From Rhizoclosmatium globosum (Eukaryota > Chytridiomycota > Chytridiomycetes > Chytridiales > Chytriomycetaceae): 64,000 bases of DNA. Below, piece by piece: positions 1-11,845 of the stretch (its first letter is position 1; each line of letters begins with the position of its first letter). The position numbers and the translations under genes are program-made. Location: contig MCGO01000025.1 in assembly GCA_002104985.1 (NCBI GenBank), positions 459,974-523,973 of the forward strand, in the 5' to 3' direction. The notes beneath the pieces are model-generated. The model did no database searches. It saw only the letters and a list, made by a program, of their open reading frames with translations, and had not been told where the DNA came from.

Positions 1-1
1 G

Positions 2-291
2 ATTCTCAAGTTATTGATGAAAGTGGATCGTCAATATTTGGATTGGATAGCGAAAATTGCGTGTGAGAAGGGGAGGCTGTTGGTTTTCAAGTGGTTGGTG
101 TTGGAGGAAGGGTGGAGGTTTGTGGAATGGGATATCTGCAAACTGCCGCATCACGTGGATGGTATGAGATTGTTCAGTTCTTGGTGGAAACTGGGAGAGT
201 AGATTTGAATGAAGATGATGGAATTGCGTTATCCCTGGCAAGTTTATTGGGACATGACAAGTGTGTGCAAATTCTGAGGGAGCACTCGTAG
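2..291 (+). CDS. Ankyrin-repeat protein, 3' end (cut by window edge, frameshifted)
   Basis: The window opens inside this gene. One frame reads ankyrin-like sequence from base 2 (EKGRLLVFKWLVLEEGW) but stops at 202. The next frame continues the same kind of sequence from about base 112 (TAASRGWYEIVQFLVET, then GHDKCVQILREHS) to a TAG at 289-291. The helix-loop-helix pattern (AxxxGxxxxVxxLL) is ankyrin, a protein-binding scaffold, so the function cannot be narrowed. A single-base frame change between about 105 and 130 is needed to join the halves. It could be a sequencing indel or real decay. No intron of usual size fits between them. Confidence 0.5.
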
Positions 292-324
292 ATCCCTTTT
301 CTATGCCATAAATCTTATTTACAT

Positions 325-1737
325 TTATTCATTCGACCACATTGGTGTTAACGAATTGTTATGTGTTGTTGCGGAATGCTCAACCGAAACAGATGTTATC
401 TGAAACGAGGCTCGACGGTCTTTCGGTTTTGATCGTCGCGGCTGGATAGCAGTAACCAAGTTGACTGATTCTGATGATATTAGAATGCTGCTGTTATCAT
501 TGTTCTTGAAACTAGTCTTTTGTCCCTCGGATGGTAGCTTCACGGAAAGTGCCGATGGCCTCCGCAACGTTGGATTGGGACTTGAACGTCTAATATGTTC
601 GGCGGCGGGATCAAGATCAATTGATAGACTCTTTCCTCCCGTACTACGATTGTCGGTAATACCCAAGGTTCGGGGCATACTGTGATGATTACAGTGACTT
701 GCAATGGAATATTGGCTTTGATTTGTCGATTTATCCAACCTTCCTATTCTGTCATTGCTTAAGAATAAATCAGGTGTATCCTGTGAAATGAGCCTTGACG
801 ACGGGTCAAAACTATTTTTGCGACTTGCGATTTCAGTCCATGCTTGTTTAACTTCGTCGTCAATAATATTTTGAGGCACTCGAGACTGGGACATGGATCG
901 TTTTAAAGATTGAGTTAGTTTCTTGGCTACTGTTCCAACTGTTTGCCACTTGTCCGGATCTACAGTAAAGAGCAAGTCATAGTTAACGCAGCGCGCAAGG
1001 ATATAGGTTTGCATGTTCCAAGCCATGGCGAGGGCGTATTGGTCAGTCCAAGCGACAGAAGCATACATCAAAAAAGAAGCTTGTGCTATGATAACAATAG
1101 AACGAGATACTAAACGAAATGTTTATGGTTTAACAGCTCACTTATGAAAAGAGAGTTATTTAGAAGAACATACCATTTTTCTCGAGAATAGAACGAACGA
1201 GTTGTGAACTTGAACTAAATCTCTTACTTGTGATCCACAACACAGTAGCTGTTGCATAAAAGTCGCATATAAGATCTGAACAGTTGTATCCAAGACCTGT
1301 TATTTCATACTGATTATAATTGCAGGAAAATGCCTCGGAGTCCCAACTTGCTGATGAAAGAATAATGTCAGCAACAGCCCAAACCAATCTATTCAATAAA
1401 ACCAAGCAGCTCAATCGATACACTATTTTATCCTTATTGGCCACGTAGAAAGTGACAAAAAGGACGAACACGTCAAATGAGACTAGAAACAAGTGACTTG
1501 TAAGATTCAGTGCAATACCAAACCCCTGACAGGTTTTTTCCGTGGATACATAAGAAAAACTCATGGATACGGCGGTATAGAGTATACAAACACGTTTGAG
1601 GTGAATATAAGAGCTAAGCCAAGTCGCGACTTTATAGGGCCATGTAGTTTGCTGATAATATTCAATATTCCTCCGAAAGCGACTTCAATACAAAGACCTG
1701 AGATAAGTCCTTCGTACAACACTTCTCGTGCAGGCAT
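325..1737 (-). CDS. Multi-pass membrane protein, tandem paralogue A
   Basis: Unrecognised integral membrane protein, closely similar in layout to the next gene (1813-3541). Hydrophobic segments run through the first two thirds, followed by a Ser-rich, basic, probably cytoplasmic tail of about 200 residues. Shared landmarks with the paralogue are SGLCxEVAxGG, a GP(I/L)KS loop, CxxYxxxxITGxGYNCxD, the basic loop KRFxxxSxLVRxxxEKN, and RCxNYDLLFxVDPD. An intron at 1086-1173 joins EKNA to the last membrane segment (QASFLMYASVAW). The start at 1737 is the first Met after an in-frame stop. Alignment to the paralogue needs a one-base frame change near 1585-1600 (SNV to CILYT), so this copy may be a pseudogene or carry a sequence error. 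Seven-pass topology is plausible but not proven. Confidence 0.6.
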
Positions 1738-1812
1738 AGGCGAGTGGAACGGATAGATTTACAGCTGGTTGCTGATGAAATGAAAATCCGTTTTCTTTTT
1801 AACCCTATCGTT

Positions 1813-3541
1813 TTATTTTGAGACTCGAATTCTTTTTAAGAATTGATTTTTGGATGTTCCGGTTGCGCTGTCCACTGATCGTATTGAGCATTGGCTGCCT
1901 GTTTCGGCGCCTTGTGGTTTCAGTCCAGCGCTTGTTCGACGTGTTCTTGGAGAGAATTTCGTGTTGATGGAAGGTTGAGAGCTTGATATGATTGCATCTG
2001 TTGCTTGTAGAGGTACAAGGCCGCTCTGTTTTATGGTAGGTTTTTGGCTGGGAATTCCCATTTCGCTGCACGTTGATCTTCGAGGGTGCGAACGGTTTAT
2101 GCTACTGTTGCTTCTAACTGAAGCCATGCTTCCGTTCGTGCTATGACTCGCTGGACTCGCTGCAGAACTAGTTCGATCATTGGGTGGGGGCATGGGTACT
2201 TCCTCAACATCGTTTTCCCGTTCCTGTATACTCGTACTCGATATCTTTCCGCGAATCACGGGTATTTTGTTCATACTGTGTTGCGAAACCTTTCGATCCA
2301 TTCCCAACTTTGACCGTATGGGGACGGGGTGAAATTCAGCCTCTTCAAAGAGTCGCGGGGAACCGACTGTGGTACTAAACATGGATTCCATGCTAGCTTC
2401 GAGGACGATTGATACACAGCTTTTCGCGTTGGGATTCAAAACAACAGAATCGCGGCCTCCTTGAAGTGATGGGGCTATACTTCCACGGCGACTGTGAGTT
2501 ACAGATCCATTACCTCCCATGTTTTCGCTCATTGCTACACTGCAACGACGACCGGCTTCTGAGGCAAGGGCGACCCATGCTTCTTTCGTTTCCTCACTGT
2601 GAATCTTTCCTGGTACCACAAGACTTTTGATGCTCTTTGAAGCTCGCCGTAATGCACTTCCGAGTGTTTGATAATTATCTGGATCGACATTGAATAGAAG
2701 GTCGTAGTTTAGACATCGTCCCATTGTGTATGTTTGAATTAGCCACGTTACGGATTGAGCGAATTGAGTTTGATTTGTAGCACTGAAAACTGTGAGTGTT
2801 ATGCTCTGTAAAAAAATTATTGCCGTTCTGCAAACTAGCAATGTTGTTGAGCAAATTCAAGGTCAAAAATCACAGCAGAAAGCCACACACCGTTCTTTTC
2901 CATCAAAGCTCGGACAAGTAGGGATTTAGGATTGAATCTTTTTCTTGATGCGTATATCGCACTGACGGTTGCAAAGATGTCTGTGATGATGTCGGCACAG
3001 TTATATCCAATTCCTGTAATTGAATTTTGGGTATACGAGCATTGGTTCCCATCCCAATAGCCTCTGGACATGTATATATCCGCGATAGCCCATACAAATC
3101 GATGTATCAGCAGTATGTAATTGACTTGACGTAGTTTCTTGTCCTTGTTTGTAATATAATACGTCACAAACAGCACAAAAGCGTCTGAATAACATGATAT
3201 CAATCATCAGAGCTTCCAATTTATCATTAAATACTACCAAATGCTAAGAAAAACAAGTGGCTGGAAATATTGCTCACGATCGCAAAACCAAAACAAGTTG
3301 TCGGATTAGAGATGAGCCAAAAGCCCAGCTGCATACCAGTATACCAGAGACAAAGTATATTGCAGGCTCCGACTATTGAGACAGTCACTTTTGACTTCAA
3401 AGGTCCTTGAAGCTTTGTGGCAATAGTCAGGAGACCACCAATCGCGACTTCAAAACAGAGGCCACTGAGTGCCCCAAGAACAAAGAAATGTGGTGGAAAG
3501 GAGGGCCAATGGGGGAATATGTGCGTGGGCAAGGTGGTCAT
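1813..3541 (-). CDS. Multi-pass membrane protein, tandem paralogue B
   Basis: Intact partner of the gene at 325-1737, in the same orientation. Exon 1 (3541 to 3238) encodes MTTLPTHIFPHWP and three or four hydrophobic stretches. The intron at 3185-3237 joins LFFLAF to DAFVLFVTYY. A second intron at about 2806-2888 follows EKNG. The membrane part ends near TWLIQTYTMGRCLNYDLLF. A long Ser/Arg-rich tail with many RRxS-type sites ends at 1813 and looks like a phosphorylated cytoplasmic domain. The arrangement (many membrane spans, conserved Cys and NYDLLF, long polar tail) resembles a receptor. I do not recognise a named family, so no ligand or signalling role is claimed. The pair clearly arose by tandem duplication. 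Confidence 0.7.
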
Positions 3542-3610
3542 TTTTGAAGTGAGATTTACAATCCCATAGAATATGGAAAAGGATAATCTTCTGACATAAT
3601 TTTCAATGTT

Positions 3611-4610
3611 TTATTGGAGTTCTGGATCCTTTTCTGAATCCTGAGTATCTACGTTCTCGCATAGCTTCCAAAACTGTTCTGCGTTGACGTCGCCTTCTAG
3701 CTTCTCTGTGTTTTCGAACGTGTGATAACTAGTGTTGTTGAAAACGTCAGCTCGATCATATGCTTCCTTTGTGAGTGAGACTTCAGTTACGTAAGGAACG
3801 ATTCTTGTTAGGTATGGGCTTTGTGATTCCAACAGTTTTTGTCGAGGCCTGTTTGGCGACATAAACGTGTGAAACAAAATACTAATGAATAAATTACATG
3901 CATGCGTATCCTGAGAAGCTGTTGCCGATTATTCCAATCAGGTTGAGCTTTCCTTTGACCCAATTTGCCCCCAGCACATTCGAATACATACTGTTTCCGC
4001 AGTGTGGCATGTAAAACAACGTTTCGGATTCTATAGGTCGTTTTCCTTGCTCGTTGTCGGTGATAACTTCAACCTTCAGTTCATTCAAGATTGATGTGTC
4101 AAGGTCTGAGAAGATTGGGTCAAACGCTTCCATCTTTGAAAACTAAGTCGAAAATAGAAGAATTAGAGCAGTTGTGGATAATTTGTCCGATATGTACCTG
4201 ATACTCTTCAGCTAACAGGAGCAGAAATGCCAGTTGGTGTCGAGAGATGACGCTTTCAACGATTGAACCTATGCCGTAACAGATGCAATGACAGTCCTTC
4301 GAAACTGGTTTTGTTGATTCATTCATGTCCTTGATGGCTTGTGTATAGAATGATGTTCGCTTCATGGCATCCCTGTTGACAGGTTTAGTGAGATTGGAAC
4401 AAGGACAGCATGAACTAACATTATATCTCTTATTGAAGTAATGATAGAGCTTGCTGAAGGTACTGCTGTCTTTGCATTCTGTTTTGGAGACTGTTTGTAG
4501 GTGAATCCAGACTGAGCTTTAGAGGTAGTTGGAAGTTGAGGCGATGCTGGCTTTGCAGAAGACGAGCTCTTTCCCTTCTTTTTGACTAGTGTGAAGCCAT
4601 CATCTTCCAT
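3611..4610 (-). CDS. SRR1-like domain protein
   Basis: Four exons encode a protein of about 280 residues with the SRR1 signature: CYGIGSIxxSxxSRHQLAFLLLLAEEY, then FxxLDTxILxELKVEVI, then TLFYMPHCGNSMYSNVLGANW and IIGNSF. The N terminus (MEDDGFTLVKKKG, then a Ser/Pro/Gln-rich stretch) is typical of SRR1/Ber1 proteins. Introns at 4373-4419 (IRDIM to DAMKR), about 4134-4189 (AEEYQ to MEAFD) and about 3850-3898 (GYACM to PRQKL) have GT...AG ends and restore frame. Family members have been linked to circadian or light signalling in plants and to microtubule or haem-related phenotypes elsewhere. The biochemical activity is not established. Identity of the domain is secure; the role here is not. 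Confidence 0.85.
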
Positions 4611-4731
4611 GATTAAGTTTGTTGAGTGTGAGTTTTGGAAAAAAGAAAGAATTACAGTTATAACATTAACTTTCGAGTAAAGTCTTGGCCGATTTAAACA
4701 ACTGCCTTTATTATTCTATTATTATTATCAC

Positions 4732-5648
4732 TCAGAGATCCGGCATCTCAATCTCTATATCATCAAATAATGTGTTTAACTCCTGCTTTACTTCGTCTGT
4801 GATAACAATGCCACCAATCTTCAACGGCTTTCGTCGAAATCCGAATCTTGGCAGCCTCCATTTACTCTTCTGAAGTCGAGGCACATTTGTTGAAGAAGAA
4901 TGGGTTGATGGAAGGGGTTGTCCCACCAAGGTAGAATCTATCACTTCTTCGTTCTGCAAATATTCAGACAGAGAGGCAAGGGTATTGGCGTCTAATGCAG
5001 GGGTGAATAAGCTTGCAACTGTTGCAGGCTCCAATATACGTTTCGGCAGTGTTTCACCATCTCCCCGTCTAAACATACATTTATTTTACTTTTTAAATAA
5101 ATAGAAAAAGAAGATTGAAATCGAGGGAATCGCACTCACGCCAGTGAAACGTCAAACGACAGATCATCAAACACGCTACTGACTTCCTTCCGCACCTTCT
5201 CGTCCACTACCACACCACCAACAGTAATCGTCCTTTCCTGGCCGGCCAGGCTTCGCAGTCCGTTCATGAGCATTGCAATTCTTGTTGTTTCTGGGGCGAT
5301 CGAGGCTGAGGAAACGGAGGCTGCGTCGTCGGATTTGTCAGCCGCCGTCGTTGCCGTCGCCGCTTCTTTCGGTGCGCCAAAGCCAAGTGCGCCGAGAAAC
5401 GACATTGTTTGGCGCTTGGCTTGGGCGGCGAAGGTTTGGGCTTGTGCTTGGACGGGGACGTCTTTGAGTGACTTGAGTGACGGTGGGCGGGAAGCTGAAG
5501 AGTCCATTGACGGCCGAGGTTGCTTTCGGTCTGTCGGTGACTCCATCGAAAGTTGCGCATTCAGTTTGAGCAGATCGGTTAGTTCATCGAGATTGGTCGT
5601 TGGCGGCGGCAGAGCTGTCACAGATCCAGGGACACTCACTTCTACCAT
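4732..5648 (-). CDS. Unknown protein with a duplicated GG(V/I)V...FDD motif
   Basis: Two exons (5648 to 5140 and 5068 to 4732) joined by a 71-bp intron (GTGAGT...TTTAG) give about 280 residues. The end of exon 1 and the end of exon 2 carry the same roughly 28-residue motif: ITVGGVVVDEKVRKEV...VFDDLSFDV and LKIGGIVITDEVKQEL...LFDDIEIEM. Between them is low-complexity Ser/Ala/Pro sequence. The first copy sits beside the donor site and the second at the C terminus, so the exon pattern may reflect an exon duplication. No membrane segment, signal peptide or recognised domain is seen, and I assign no function. The start at 5648 (MVEVSVPGSV) is the first Met of the open frame. Confidence 0.7.
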
Positions 5649-5748
5649 CTTTTCTTTATTGCCAATTTATTAAGATACGAAACGAGAAAGAGACTCAAAT
5701 AATAATTGGTATTTATTCATATTGAGGCTAAATATATGCACTCGTCTT

Positions 5749-7040
5749 TTATTGTGATACTGATTGGGCCAGAGGTCCTTCCAACTCCTCTTCGTACTCC
5801 ACAGTAACCTTGGCTTTGGCTGTAACAAAAGAGGAATGCAAATTAGAATCGAACTATTTTCTAGTTTATCAAGAAACAACTCACGTTTCTTTGGTGTTGC
5901 CTTCTTTCCTTTACCAGACTTTTCGTCGTCACTGTCGTCATCGGCAGCAGAGCCACGCTTTCGTTTCGACAACGCAGCAAGAATCTTTTTGTTTGCAGCA
6001 GCACTAGCCCCCGATTCTTCAATATCATCGTCACTTTCGTCATCTGAAGGATCCGAAACAAACTCTCTATCAAACTAACCCAGAACAAAGTCAGTATCCT
6101 GTTCAAAAGCCAACGAAACCAAAGTTAAAAGAACTTACCGCATCCACATCCTCCTCATCCCATCCTCATACTCAAACTCTCCACCCTCTCCATCCTCCTC
6201 CTCCTCTTCATCTTCATAATCCTCCAACTCCCCTTCCTCCTCCATCTCATCCTCAATCTTATCCAACGCCTTCTCAAACACACTCTGGTTCAAATTCACA
6301 ATCCCATCCACAGAGTCATACACACCCTTCCTCAACCGTTCCATCAACTCCTTCTCAATAGACTGCTCCAACCGCGCGGCGGCTTCGGCTTTCTGCTCCC
6401 GTCGCGCCTCGCGTCTGTCAATCTTCTTTTTGATTCCTTCGAGCTTCTTTGTCGAGGTTTTCATGAGCAGGCGGCGGGATCGGATCAGCATTTGGGTTAG
6501 TTTTGTCGCGCGTTGTTTGCATTTGTGGATTGTGAAGGAGGGCCAGTGTTGTAGTTCTGTGTCAATCTAATTTGGGCAAAGGTGTTTAGTGTTTTTTTGT
6601 TTTTTTCGAAGTTGATGAGGGAGGGGGGGAGAGAGTACTTTGACTTGAAACACATCCTTTCCTATACAGGCCCAATAATAAACAAAGACAGCAACAAGAC
6701 GAACCTGTTCCAAAGCCTGCGCATAATTCTTACTCAACTGCACACGTTCCCACATCTTGGCTGGTGTATGCGCTCGTTCGATCGTCTTCATGTACAGATA
6801 CAAGACACCCTTATCCTCCTTCACAGTTGCATATCGCGAGTTTGCAAGTGGACATGATTGACGGTTGCAGAGTCCTGTCACGTTGTATTCGTTCCTGCAA
6901 AAGTTTGCTTTCACAGTTTTGACCTTGTATGAACAGAACTGGTGGTTGATTGTTGTCCAAATGACCTTTTTTTTTACAGGGTTGTATGTTAGTAGGGAAG
7001 GGGAAAAGGGAGGGGCAAGGTGTACCTCGTCGATTTGCAT
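5749..7040 (-). CDS. MAK16: MAK16, ribosome biogenesis protein
   Basis: Nuclear/nucleolar protein needed for 60S ribosomal subunit assembly. The N terminus [19 protein letters not shown] is split by a 60-bp intron at 6966-7025. It is followed by the family hallmark [28 protein letters not shown] and by [33 protein letters not shown] further exon continues [19 protein letters not shown], then [12 protein letters not shown]. The second half is a coiled, basic then strongly acidic region ([21 protein letters not shown]) and a Lys-rich tail ([17 protein letters not shown]). The last short exon ends [13 protein letters not shown] at 5749. Gene order, Cys/His pattern and length (about 320 residues) match known fungal MAK16. 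Start at 7040 is fixed by the conserved MQxDE. Confidence 0.95.
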
Positions 7041-7248
7041 CTTGGTGTGTGTTTGACTTTCCAAAAAGAAAAAAGAAAGAGAAACAGTGGAATACAAAAG
7101 AATCATAAAAGGCATCATTTCCTATTTTTTCCATGGAATATATTATCCAACATAATAACCAGTATCCCCACCAACCTGCCTTACCTACACCACATCAAAA
7201 CACATTTCCCCCCCAACATCAAACCCCAAACAAAAAACCCTAAACAAC

Positions 7249-9907
7249 CTAATCATCTTTACTCAACACCCCTCTCCCACCCTTCCGTCTCCTCTCCCCT
7301 TCCTCCTCCTCCAAAAACTGACTCGCACCAGGACTCAACTCCTCAATCCCACTCTCCGTAACCATCCCAATCGACTTCCCACCAAGGTTCAGGAGCCCCA
7401 AGTACCCACCCGCCGTTGAAAAGACAATGTATGCAAAGAGAGAGAACATGTGGAATACGTTGTTACGTTTCTAAAGAGAGAGGAGGAGGAGGGGGTATTA
7501 GTGTAAGCGCGGGGGGGCGAGAGGAATGGGAGAGGGCGTACAGGGTATACTTCAAAAATCTTGTTTCGGTACATGATGTTATAATGGGGTGGGGATTTAC
7601 TCTTTTGGAGAATCTGGATGGATGCTGTTGAATCTGTTTTAGGAATCAATTCAGTTAAAAACCTGAGTTGATTTCTTATGGAAATCGAGGAGGTCACCTG
7701 GTTTCTGCTCTACACCCACGTAATACTTTGTCGTGAACGCGTTGTTCCATCCACCCATCTGTTCATCGAAAAACTTGCATACAAGGTGCACAACGATTTC
7801 CGCGTCGCTGGGGACTTTCACTGGAAGTGTGTTTGTTGCTGTTGTTGTGTTGTTGTTTGAAGGTGTGGCGGTTGAAGTGGAGGTTGAAGACTGTTTGTCG
7901 TTGATGGACCGTTGTGCTGTAAAGAACCCGACAACACTGCTGAGGGACTGTGAGAAGAGGGCGGTTCCAGTGGTTCCGGACGTTGACACGTCCCATTGGA
8001 AGGAAGCGAGTCCTCCGCTTCGTGCGAGTGCTTGGATGCGGTCAATGACGTAGGAACGGGAGCCGGGGTATTCAGGCATCCAGAGGTACGTTTCAATCTT
8101 GAGGCGTTCTTGGGCGAGTGGATTTGTGCCGTACATGTTTTGGAGGTCGTATAAGTTTTGGGGCTTTGGACCTGTTCCTGGTTGTTGCTGGGGTTGCTGA
8201 GTGGATCCACCAAAAGTGGATGTAGATGCGCCGAATCCTCCAAACGTACTAGTGGAAGCACCACCACCAAAAAGGCTGGAGGTTGCTGGTTGGGAAGCAC
8301 CAAATAAACTTGTTGCTGCAGGTTTGGCACCAAACAAACTCCCCCCACCAAAACCACTTTGTGGTTGCTGTTGTTGCTGTCCACCAGCCATAGGATTCAA
8401 AACCCCACCACCCCATACACATCCAACGCCGACATTAGCCAAATCCCAACCAAGACTTGGAACACTCTTCTCCCACGCCTCAATCCGTCCAACCAGTACC
8501 TTGACAACCCGGTCACTAATCCACCATCGCATTCCTTCACCCCACGCATCAATAACAGATTCGACACCGAGATGGGTAACGACAGAGAGGGGGTCACGAA
8601 TGAGGAAACCACCTTCGATACGGTCTTGCTTTTTAGTGGAGGTTGTAGGTTTTGAGGTGGATGCTGGTTGGAATTTACCAGCGTTTGAGAGGGGCATTGT
8701 TGAGAGGGAGGGTTGGGATTGGCGAAGTGGTGTGGAGGATGTTGATGAACGAGGGAAGGGGGATTTTTGGTTGGAGGGAGTTAATGTTGCTGTTGAGGTG
8801 GTGTCGGATGACTCTTGGAGGAGTCTTTGGAGAGAGTTGAGGTCTCGGATGGGTGTTGTTGTTGAGAGAAGAGATGTTTGTGCTGTCAAGGGACTGTTTG
8901 GAAGAGTTGAAGTTGAAGGAGATGCAAAGATAGATTGTGGAAGTGACTTCGCGTTTGCATTTGTGGAGTTTTGTGCTGGTGTTTGTGGTTGCGATGCAGC
9001 CGTTGTGGATGCAGCAGAAGGACGGGTCAAAGGAGTCGAAAAGAGGGACGAATTCATTGAACCGGAACCACGAAGAAACGACTGTTGTTTGATTGGCGTT
9101 CCATTTGATCTTTGGTGGGCAACAAGTTCTTCTGGTTTGAACGACTCTTTCTTGTCAACGCCCAACAACACTTTTTCACGCGGAGTCAACGGAACCTTTG
9201 AAAAGTTTGGCTTCTCGTCCTTTTTAAGCAATTTTGGGATGAGGAGAGAGACATTGAGGGTTGGGACAGCGAGAACGACGAGGAAGGCTGTGATGATCGA
9301 CTGGTACGAAGTTGACGTGAGGGCGGCAATCAGACTGGGGTTGATGAGTGGGTTAGAACGAGAACGAGAACGAGAACGAGAACGAGAACGAAGGGAGAAA
9401 AGAAAGACACGCACGTCAGGTAACCACCCGCCCAAGTTGCAACAAGAACGACCAGGGCAAACACGTTCCAAACAAGACGCGTTGAATCGAGAGTGGAAAA
9501 GGCGGTCGACTGGTGCAGCGACTGGACTAGGGCGAGCTTGGGCGTCTCCCACTGCTTTGGTTTGATTGGTTGGATTGGTTGGACTGTGGTGGTTGTGGTT
9601 GTGGTTGGTTGTGCTAGTAGTTGCTGCTGCTTTGAAGAAGGACCACTCTGCTTCGATGTTGATGCAAGAAGTCTGTTTGGGTTTAGTTTTAAAGTTAGGG
9701 TGTCGAAGGAGTCCCTCACTTCTTCAACGGCGACAGAGTCTCGTTTGGTGTGTAAAACTGTGTTTGGTTCTGGTTCTGGCTCTGGCTCTGGCTCTGGTTC
9801 GGCGACATTGTCTGCGAAAGTGGTGTGCGTGGGACCGGACTCTGATTTGCGGAAAAGAGTGGCCGTGTCCGTTGTTGTTGCTGCTGTTGCTTCAATGGTG
9901 TTTCCAT
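7249..9907 (-). CDS. TMEM209-like nuclear envelope protein with an FG-repeat insert
   Basis: Five exons: 9907-9720, 9672-9415, 9334-7698, 7633-7542, 7470-7249. The Gln-rich N terminus (METPLKQQ) is followed by two membrane helices (VWNVFALVVLVATWAGGYL and IITAFLVVLAVPTLNVSLL). A long Ser/Thr linker leads to the C-terminal TMEM209 domain: LAQERLKIETYLWMPEYPGSRSYVIDRI, LASFQWDVSTSG, DAEIVVHLVCKFFDEQ, SPPHYNIMYRNKIFEVYPKRNN and FHMFSLFAYIVF. Vertebrate TMEM209 is an inner nuclear membrane protein reported to bind NUP205. Between linker and domain (about 8200-8400) lie GFGG, SLFGAK, SLFGAS, SLFGGG, STFGGFG and STFGG, which are nucleoporin-type FG/GLFG-like repeats. The intron at 9335-9414 contains a GAACGA microsatellite. 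Exon joints were chosen because each has GT...AG ends and restores conserved family sequence. Confidence 0.85.
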
Positions 9908-9998
9908 TTTTTCATAGTTATAAAATCAATGTTTATTGGTCTAACAGAAAGAGAAGCAAAAAACCAAGAAAAAGATATGTACTGTCCTTCTAGCTCAA

Positions 9999-11845
9999 TC
10001 AACGAGAACTTCCGAGGAACACTCCGGATAAATGCCCCGTCACATCACGAATTATAGTTGCAATCTTCGGGACAGCCTCGGCTCTGGATACATTAGGGAC
10101 AGCCTCGGCTCTGGGTTCATACTTTGGTAATGGGTCCCCCAAGGCATGGTTGACGTAAGCTTGAACGAGAAGTTCAACCTGGTCGGCAACAATGCTTCGG
10201 TTGTCAGCAACAACACTCTTGTACAAGTCGATACATCCAATAAAAAACCGTAAGTCACACATTTCGCTCTTACATTGCTGAAGCGCTTTCTCATACTGAG
10301 CCAAAGAGTTGTTTAACGAGTCCAATGCAGTCTCATTTCCTCCCAATTGCATCCCAACCTGCTTCAAATGCGCCTTTTGACTGATAAGTAATTCTTTCTT
10401 GGATTCTATCGTGCTTTTCAAGACTGCAATACGCAATTTATAGACGTCACGTCTTGTCGTGAACAAGCGCACGCGACCATGCCAACCACGAATAACGCCA
10501 CCCATCAATCCAACCGAATATTGTTTTTTTTGCTGCTTTTCATTTCTCCATGGATTTTCAAATGGAACCATTTTGACCTTTGTCACGTCTACAATATCAA
10601 ACTCCGTAACCGCTTCCTTCACTTTCACAATGTGCGGCTGAAAAAAAAACGTCGGATTCTCATTCCACTCCAAACTTCCGCATTCAATGTACTCCTCAGT
10701 GTCAAGATTTTGAAGCTCCTGAGTCATCGTGAAGATTTTTCCTGAAATTTCAGCCACTTCATCTGCCAGTTTGCTGTACTTTGCATTTTCCGCTTCATTT
10801 CCAATAGAATACTTTGCAAGTTCAGATTTTGTCTTTTCAATATGATATTTGATACGTTGAAGAATGTGCTGATCTCTATCAAGAAAAATAAGTGGCTTCG
10901 TCACTTGAATGTTCTGGACCTGCGTTGGTTTCAAGTCCTGTAAAATACTCAAAAACTTTGACATTCCATCGTAGAAAAAGGCGCGGTGACATGGTTTGGA
11001 ATATTTATCCGCCTTGTTGTCCATTGCAACATGTATTGGTTGGGATCCCCACTGAATTCCGTATGTAACAAAAAAGTCGTTCAAGGCATTCACACGTGGA
11101 CTGATATCACCAAGAACAAAATTGGTATTGTTCCGTTTCGCTTCTTCCATGGCTTGTTGAACATTGTACTTTGTGTGCAGAATGATGAAGTTCTGAGTGA
11201 GCTGGGACAGGTTTTTGGAGTAAGTCAACAACGCATTTGCGAGTGAGCCTGAAAATGAGGAGGTCATGCCCAAAACTAGTACAACTGCGTGGATTTCTTT
11301 AAAGGCTTTGACTTTCATTAGAACATTGGCCAGATGCGTGACGTCAACTGTGTCGTCCTTGACAGTATCGGTATCGTCAAGTCCGGGGGTATCAATTCTG
11401 CAAATCATTGAGAAACAGTGTTTGATGAAGATATCGTAACTTACATATTTAGTAGGAATGGTGTCTCCATCTGCTTGGACTCAATTTCAAAATCATTGGT
11501 TTTCGCACTCGCATGGTAAAAGTCATCCAGCTCATCCACTTTGAATTCAGCTTCCGTCTTACGCTCCTTTTCAAATACGTGAAAACGTCCCTTGATTTTG
11601 TCCTGGACAGACTTGACAGAGTTTTCCCATGCATCCACAAACGGCTGTTTGTTGATTTTCGGAACTTTGAAGGCATTGAATTGGAGGGTATACAAGTCGG
11701 ATGCTTTTGTGATTGCTTCGTTTCCTTTTCCAATTTTCAGTCGAGTTGGTTCCACTTCGCAGCCTGCATAATCGTGGAGACCTTTGATGAACTGGCTCTT
11801 GCCACTTTGAGTGACTCCAATGACAATAACGTTGAATTCTTTCAT
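9999..11845 (-). CDS. P-loop GTPase (AIG1/septin-like) with coiled-coil C terminus
   Basis: Two exons (11845 to 11445, 11397 to 9999) around a 47-bp intron give about 600 residues. The N terminus MKEFNVIVIGVTQSGKSQFIK is a Walker A/G1 loop (GxxxxGKS). IDTPGLDD just after the splice is the G3 motif, and IILHTKYN is a candidate G4. The C-terminal half is rich in heptads (HIEKTKSELAKY, VLKSTIESKKELLISQ, LNNSLAQYEKALQ), so dimerisation by coiled coil is likely. The tail has a short direct repeat, RAEAVPNVSRAEAVPK. The family resembles the AIG1/immunity-associated GTPases and other small fungal TRAFAC NTPases. Substrate GTP is inferred from motifs, and the cellular role is unknown. No membrane segment or signal peptide is seen. 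Confidence 0.75.

Noticed and set aside
7249..7574. Separate small membrane protein (MYRNKIFEVYP, then FSLFAYIVF)
   Set aside because: The sequence matches the C terminus of TMEM209 proteins (PPHYxxxYxxxxxxYPxxRNNxFH) and joins it through two good introns.
8201..9565. Plus-strand frame of 454 codons opposite the TMEM209-like gene
   Set aside because: Low-complexity antisense of the Gln/Ser/Thr-rich exon; the minus strand encodes conserved domains with proper splice sites.
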